Below, one piece after another: positions 58,757-64,000 of a stretch of DNA of 64,000 nt. The stretch is from Tubiluchus corallicola (taxonomy: Eukaryota; Priapulida; Priapulimorpha; Priapulimorphida; Tubiluchidae), in contig JAQGDQ010000061.1 of assembly GCA_030141605.1 (NCBI GenBank), positions 186,001 through 250,000 of the forward strand, read 5' to 3'. The notes under the pieces were generated by a model that was not told where the DNA came from, searched no databases, and saw only the letters and a program-made list of their open reading frames with translations. Within the stretch, counting starts at the first letter, position 1. Each line of letters begins with the position of its first letter. The translations under genes and the position numbers were made by a program.

Positions 58757-59500
58757 TATGATTTCGAAATTATGGCTAAATGGACTTAAATGTAACAGGT
58801 TCCATCTTGTAATAATTCTGACAGTTTTGCAAAAAATACGTAGAAGATGAGTCATGCCAATCGACGAAGAGTTTAGCATATACTGTGTTTATACAGTAAT
58901 AACAACAGAATTATTATATAATCTTTGTTAAATACGCTATTACGCTATTACGACAAATCAGTTAGCAGTTCCCAATAATTAAAAAAATGTTTTAAGCGTA
59001 ATAATAGTACTTAGTGGTTGTCTGTGTAGTATCTTGGCTGTGGTATTGTTGGTGTAGTATCTTGTAGATTTAGTTTGTTCTATTTAATGCCTCACAGCCA
59101 TTAAATTACGACCAATTTACTGGAATACTAGACAAACTGACAACTTTGTGGAACTTTGATTAATACCCCACGATTAGCAGTGGTCTGAAATACTCGTACA
59201 TTTAACGCGACACAAGTGCTTTGTGGGAAACTTTTAAATAACCAACAAAAACTTAGATAAGCTGACGCAATGTCTTCACGATTAGTCGGAATTTTTAGCC
59301 TCTGGGGATGAATGAGGCGGTTAAAGCATCCAGTGGCGAGGTCCGCCGGCAAGTTTTTGTTTCTATCTGACAAATCGATCTGCCCCTGCGGTTATCAGGC
59401 CAAATAGCAAGAGCTGTTGGATTCGAGTCCCAAAAAAGCATAACAATTTTTTCAGATGTTCTAGCTTAGTATTGGTTTTGTGTGATATATATATACATAT

Positions 59501-59609
59501 ATTCTATTCTATTCTGTTCTGTTCTGTTCTGTTCTGTTCTGTTCTGTTCTGTTCTGTTCTGTTCTGTTCTGTTCTATTCTATTCTATTCTATTCTATTCT
59601 ATTCTATTA
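59501..59609. repeat. (TTCTG)n/(TTCTA)n pentanucleotide repeat
   Basis: About 21 pentamers: a TTCTA block, a TTCTG core, then a TTCTA block again, giving a symmetrical A-G-A pattern of variants. Confidence 0.97.
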
Positions 59610-60044
59610 TAATATTAATATATTACTAGAAAAGGCCCCGGAAAAAATTTTGCTTATAAATATACGTATAAACAAAAATACGCAAACATCCTACCTAGTG
59701 TTTGTGTACTTACCTAAGGCAAAGCCAGTAGCAGCAGCTTTTACTGAATTAAAGTCATAAGATTGGCCATTTTTGGAGGTTTTTTGCCCCCCGTTTGTCC
59801 CGGTGGGGCCGATTCGAAAAATAAACCCCCAATGGCACGACACTAGATCGAGACCTTTCGTTTGATGTATAGATCGCCGCAAATGGTGCCGTGGTCCGAG
59901 CTGTAACCTCGAATCTTATATACATATATATATATATAACCACCGAAATTAATATTAATATATTATACTATATACTATATATAACATAAGTACATATATA
60001 TTATACTATATACTATAATAATATAATATTTGTATACTATGTTT

Positions 60045-60165
60045 ATGTAATACTTTATTGTAATAAAACATACACAAAATGTACAGTAATAAAATCACAA
60101 TGCATATAAATGTTTGTGTAGTTTCAGTCTCTGGACTGATGTTTTACAATAGTGTCAGATTGTTA
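60045..60165 (-). repeat. LINE-like 3'-end fragment with hairpin (family 1, second copy)
   Basis: In minus orientation it reads CATCAGTCCAGAGACTGA, ACACAAACATTTATATGCAT, a TGTACA stretch and ACAATAAAGTATTA. This is the same order as at 37.0 kb. Confidence 0.5.
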
Positions 60166-60345
60166 ATAAATTATACATGAATTATACACGTTAGTAAATT
60201 ATATACTGTATATTAGAATAGCATACGGCATTTCTGCACAGCCTCTATCTGATGTGACTATTTGGCGGAACGCACTAATAAAGCAACGTATATATGACGT
60301 TACGTTCGACCTCGTTCTGATAATAGAAAACAATCACGCAATTTC

Positions 60346-60744
60346 TTGCAGTTTAAAAGCACCAATTATACCCTGCACGCTACATTCACGGTATTTTACA
60401 TTTTAATTTCCTGCCCCGTTAGTTTACACGCTATAGAGTTTCGAAAATTAATCATTGTTATCATGTTGCTACAATCAGCAAAGCTGCTTTGTAGCTTACA
60501 TGGAAGTTTCCTAGTGCACTGTGAAGCAGCTAGTAATCAATTGTTGAAACTTTGCAAGCTGCACTGCCCTATCTCATTCACATGTAGGTTATATTTTATT
60601 AATTCTTGCATTTCACAACATATGCATAATTATATTTTATCAATGCGGTCATATATTTTGTACCTATTGATTTCATTCATTAAATTTTGTTCGCGGAGAT
60701 ATAATTGCTTTAAACTTCCGAGATGGCATTGTTTCAAACTTTAA
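60346..60744 (+). CDS. Unrecognised 132-codon ORF, probably non-coding
   Basis: The longest single-frame ORF right of 57 kb. It starts MQFKSTNYTLHATFTVFYIL, is hydrophobic and Cys/His-rich, and ends CFKLPRWHCFKL. No motif or family recognised; composition is what AT-rich intergenic DNA gives by chance. No promoter or intron signal ties it to a gene. Confidence 0.12.
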   Translation: MQFKSTNYTLHATFTVFYILISCPVSLHAIEFRKLIIVIMLLQSAKLLCSLHGSFLVHCEAASNQLLKLCKLHCPISFTCRLYFINSCISQHMHNYILSMRSYILYLLISFIKFCSRRYNCFKLPRWHCFKL

Positions 60745-61198
60745 AAAAGAAGTAAATTGTATGTGGCATAATCCATTGCATTTACTTCGAATGCACAGCA
60801 TCAAATTGTGACTGTCTGAATCGTGTTTGTACAGAAATTGTGGAGATATGATAGCATGTGCATTGTGCGTCCCTTTCCCAGTAGATGCAGATGATTCAAA
60901 TATTAACTTGTTTTGTTCGATTTATCATTTCACGCGTTCATAAAATCAATGCACTTTGTATATCTTTTGTAAGTTTATGTCACGTACTCTGGAAGTTCAA
61001 AAGCACAAAAGCATACTTTAATGTCATTTAAATGATTTGAATTTTGTGGCCATGCGTTGCTATGACATATGGTTGTTTTAGACGCAAGGAAAAGAAAGAA
61101 TTTGAATTAACTGCATAAAAAGAGTAAAGAAAAATAAGAGAATGTATCTAATCACACTGGAAATTGATCTTAATGTCTATCTGTAAGGCTGCGTGGCA

Positions 61199-61316
<118 letters not shown>

Positions 61317-64000
61317 CCCTTGCTGCTCTTTCTCTGCACCTCGGTAAATTATACAGCCAAAACGCAAAGTTCCTGCATATTACGCAAGCTTTCAAGATTT
61401 TGCGCGGATGTAAAGCTGTAAATAATGCCTCCACTGGGAAAATCGGTTGTTTTGCACAACCTCCCGTTCATCTATGTCACGATTACGAGACGCAAGACAA
61501 CTATATATACGATTATGTGATATACACTAACAGCAAACCGTTACGTTAGGATAATCATTCATCACATAATTGTTATGAGTATGAAAAAACCTTTATTAGC
61601 TAAATAGTCACGTGAAGTAATAAAAATATGTTTTTTTTTCAAAATTCTTTCAACTGGCAAAATCTTATGTAAAGTACTTGTAACAGAAACTTCGTAACAC
61701 TCCATGGTATATTTATGATGGCTGATTTTTTACTTGGCTTTCTCTAAGATCAGAGCCATACTATTACTTTGCTTTGTTTAAATTTGGGAAATGCCAGGCA
61801 AATTTTACACGAGAAACACGACAACTGGATGTCTTTGCTGCTGCACTATAGATTGACAATAGTAAAGTTGTTTTGGATGATTCAAGTCATCGCTTTTTAT
61901 CGGGCTATTTGTCATAATCGCCACCCGTAGATTTGATACGACCCAGGTATTGTGGTACACCTTACCAGGTGACAAATTACATTTTTACCTGCATCGAAGT
62001 GCAAGAACACGTGTCTTAAAGTTTGTGGAGAAAATGAAGCCGTGTGCAGGCTAACTACGAAATATGACAACATCGGATAGACCATTTTACCAGAAGTTGG
62101 CAATCTGTGTTCCCTTCTGGCTATAATAGCAAATGGTTAAAGCTGGCACCTATATTGCAAGTGTAAAGATCTAATATACAGTAGTAAATTGGTTAACTGG
62201 AACTCAATAGAAAGGGACGAAAAAACAAAGTGTGAGATTCCATTTCTGAGAGTCTTACATAACTTAAAGCCAAGTCTTATGCGATTACTGTATGATGTCA
62301 TAGTGAGCTAGAACAATCACCTTATATAAAAAAGTTAGATTTTAGGTTCAACAGTTAGTGATCTATTAGACTTTAAGATTCAGTAACTTGAAAATGCACA
62401 AGTCAATGCATAGAAATTGATGAGTAAAACATTTTAATAACATGCTTTAGTAATATGGCATCGGAATTCGACACGGTCAAGTTTAGTTCAATGATCAAAA
62501 GTCAAGCGTGTTTTTAGTCGGGTTTCTCAATGTGAGTTAGTGAGCACGAACCGAGAGAATTGCTCTACGGAATCGACAGAGCGTCAACAGATCTACAAAC
62601 TTGTTATTTTCCTGTATGTGGCGCGCATAGCCACGAAATATCGAACTAATGTTGCGAGCTGTTGTAAGACTTTAATGCAATGTTGGCAGGTGTACTAGTT
62701 TATAATTAATGATTTACGTCAGGCGAAATGATATAATTAAATGTGTAGTCGCATCTGACCGCTGCAGCATTGCAATAATCTTATATAATTCTGATGTCCT
62801 TCCCTAGAGCATTTAAATTACAGATAAGGCAGGATACATGGAGGTAAAACCTAATAGCGACTGTATCATGGTCTTTAGAAGCTGAAATGAGATTTCACGA
62901 GGAAGTATGTTGTATAACTCGATCTTGTATTCACTGACGAATAGTAGAAACTTTAGTAGGCTAGGTAGTGAAAGGTGACTTTAAACCTTTGATTTTTTTA
63001 CTTTGTGGTTAGTATAAAAAGCTTTTTCATTAGAAATGGAAAAAAAACAATTACGTATACACCAGGCACTGAATTTCATTTTTTCATCACGTGCAAAATA
63101 GATGGCTACCTGTATAATTTGTTAATATTATAAAATACAAAAAATAATATTTTGTTATTTTTGCGGTTTTTCTGTATTCTTTTTTCCTCACGAAGAGAGC
63201 CCATAGTGGTGGCCTGAAATGTCGTGCCTTTTTTTACTGTGGGATTTCTATTAATCTTGGAACATGGCACTTTGCTTTAGCTATACAGAATGAGAACGTG
63301 AACTGATTTTTACTTTGATATTCAAACAAAACTGCCATGAAAAATCCTAAGATGTCCTTGAAGCTCTTTCTTTTATTACACTGTTACATTTGTATACAGA
63401 ACTATTAAAGAAGTCATAGTATAGTTTATTGACGAACGACACAAAACAATATACAATACAATTTACATGTAAAAAATCACACAGCATACAAAGCATCCCA
63501 ACACTTGTGTATAATCGTCATAATTATTAAAACAGTAAAAGAAACAGTAGAGGTCAAACAGTAAATAATATCTGCGCGTTTACAAAAATAACATAATTAC
63601 AGGAATGCGCTTTTGCTATCAATTGGATATGATTTTCTGCGACTAAGATATTATTTTCTTCTTTTGAAACAGTCTGTAATATAGTTTGAAATTAAATTTG
63701 CAAGTTCACTTTGATTTCGATTCATTACAAATGTAAATTTTTCCTATACCGTAAGATTAATAAAGTTTGGGAAAATTTCATTGACTTGAAAAAACAGGCT
63801 ATGTCTTAAATCATTATAATGATTACATTCAATACATACAGTCATTGTCGCCGATACTGTCGCAGATACTGTCGCCGAGTGCGCCATCTCAACACTCGCC
63901 AAAGGGAACTTTAAAATTGTCATAAATCCGTCATTTACACATTTACTGTCCATATTTACAACTTATTACATTGTTACGTAAATGTCAGCTGCAGAGATTC
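61317..64000. other. Right end of window, nothing recognised
   Basis: AT-rich, no coding match. A short decamer repeat (ATACTGTCGC) occurs near 63845-63880. Confidence 0.5.

Noticed and set aside
59375-59440. tRNA-like sequence with TTGGATTCGAGTCCCAA
   Set aside because: The T-arm-like part is good, but no pairing acceptor stem, D arm or anticodon arm could be drawn; at most a SINE remnant.
59691-59760. Possible first otoferlin exon (NSVKAAATGFALG with donor TTAG|GTAAGT in matching phase)
   Set aside because: No start codon in a suitable place, no resemblance to the C2A first strand, and the segment sits in a repeat-rich stretch.

Overview
This is metazoan nuclear DNA: strongly AT-rich, with long introns, GT-AG splice sites, microsatellites and decayed DNA transposons, MITEs and a LINE. 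There is no prokaryotic or organellar gene organisation. The one confident gene is a ferlin on the minus strand whose reconstructed protein matches vertebrate otoferlin almost end to end, with high local identity. An invertebrate with slowly evolving proteins (for example a cnidarian, mollusc or other non-vertebrate) fits the AT content and repeats, but the lineage cannot be fixed from this window.

Layout: the otoferlin-like gene runs right to left. I located 38 phase-compatible coding exons between 46997 (5') and 324 (3'). They join in one open frame of 5,527 nt, about 1,842 residues. The order is C2A (46.9-45.4 kb), a Ser/Arg-rich linker (44.5-39.8 kb), C2B (39.4-36.2 kb), FerI (33.7 kb), C2C (32.7-30.3 kb), a conserved post-C2C segment (29.9-28.4 kb), FerA-like helices (25.8-24.0 kb), FerB (23.6-21.9 kb), C2D (21.4-19.9 kb), C2de (15.2-11.6 kb), a charged and Gln-rich linker (11.0-6.2 kb), C2E (6.0-3.0 kb) and the start of C2F (0.5-0.3 kb). 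The rest of C2F, the transmembrane anchor and the 3'UTR lie beyond base 1. The first coding exon (about 25 residues of C2A) is not securely located; a 10-codon candidate sits at 52.9 kb.

Introns carry most of the other structure: a 34-bp satellite with 204-bp higher-order units (12.75-14.17 kb), a Tc1/mariner-like relic with TA target duplications (22.6-23.3 kb), a Tigger/pogo-like MITE pair (0-2.2 kb), two foldback elements of one family (4.0 and 44.6 kb), a 330-bp direct repeat flanking an exon (27.9 and 28.8 kb), a tRNA/5S-like SINE candidate (5.0 kb) and smaller MITEs.

Right of 47 kb no convincing spliced gene is visible. This part holds a hAT MITE with an 8-bp target duplication (48.4 kb), a CpG-richer patch with three ATGGC[GT]G motifs that may be a promoter (52.6-53.4 kb), a 5'-truncated, internally deleted non-LTR retrotransposon (54.7-56.9 kb, minus), a second TIR element with TA duplications (57.8-58.8 kb), LINE 3'-end fragments, and long (GA)n and (TTCTG)n tracts.
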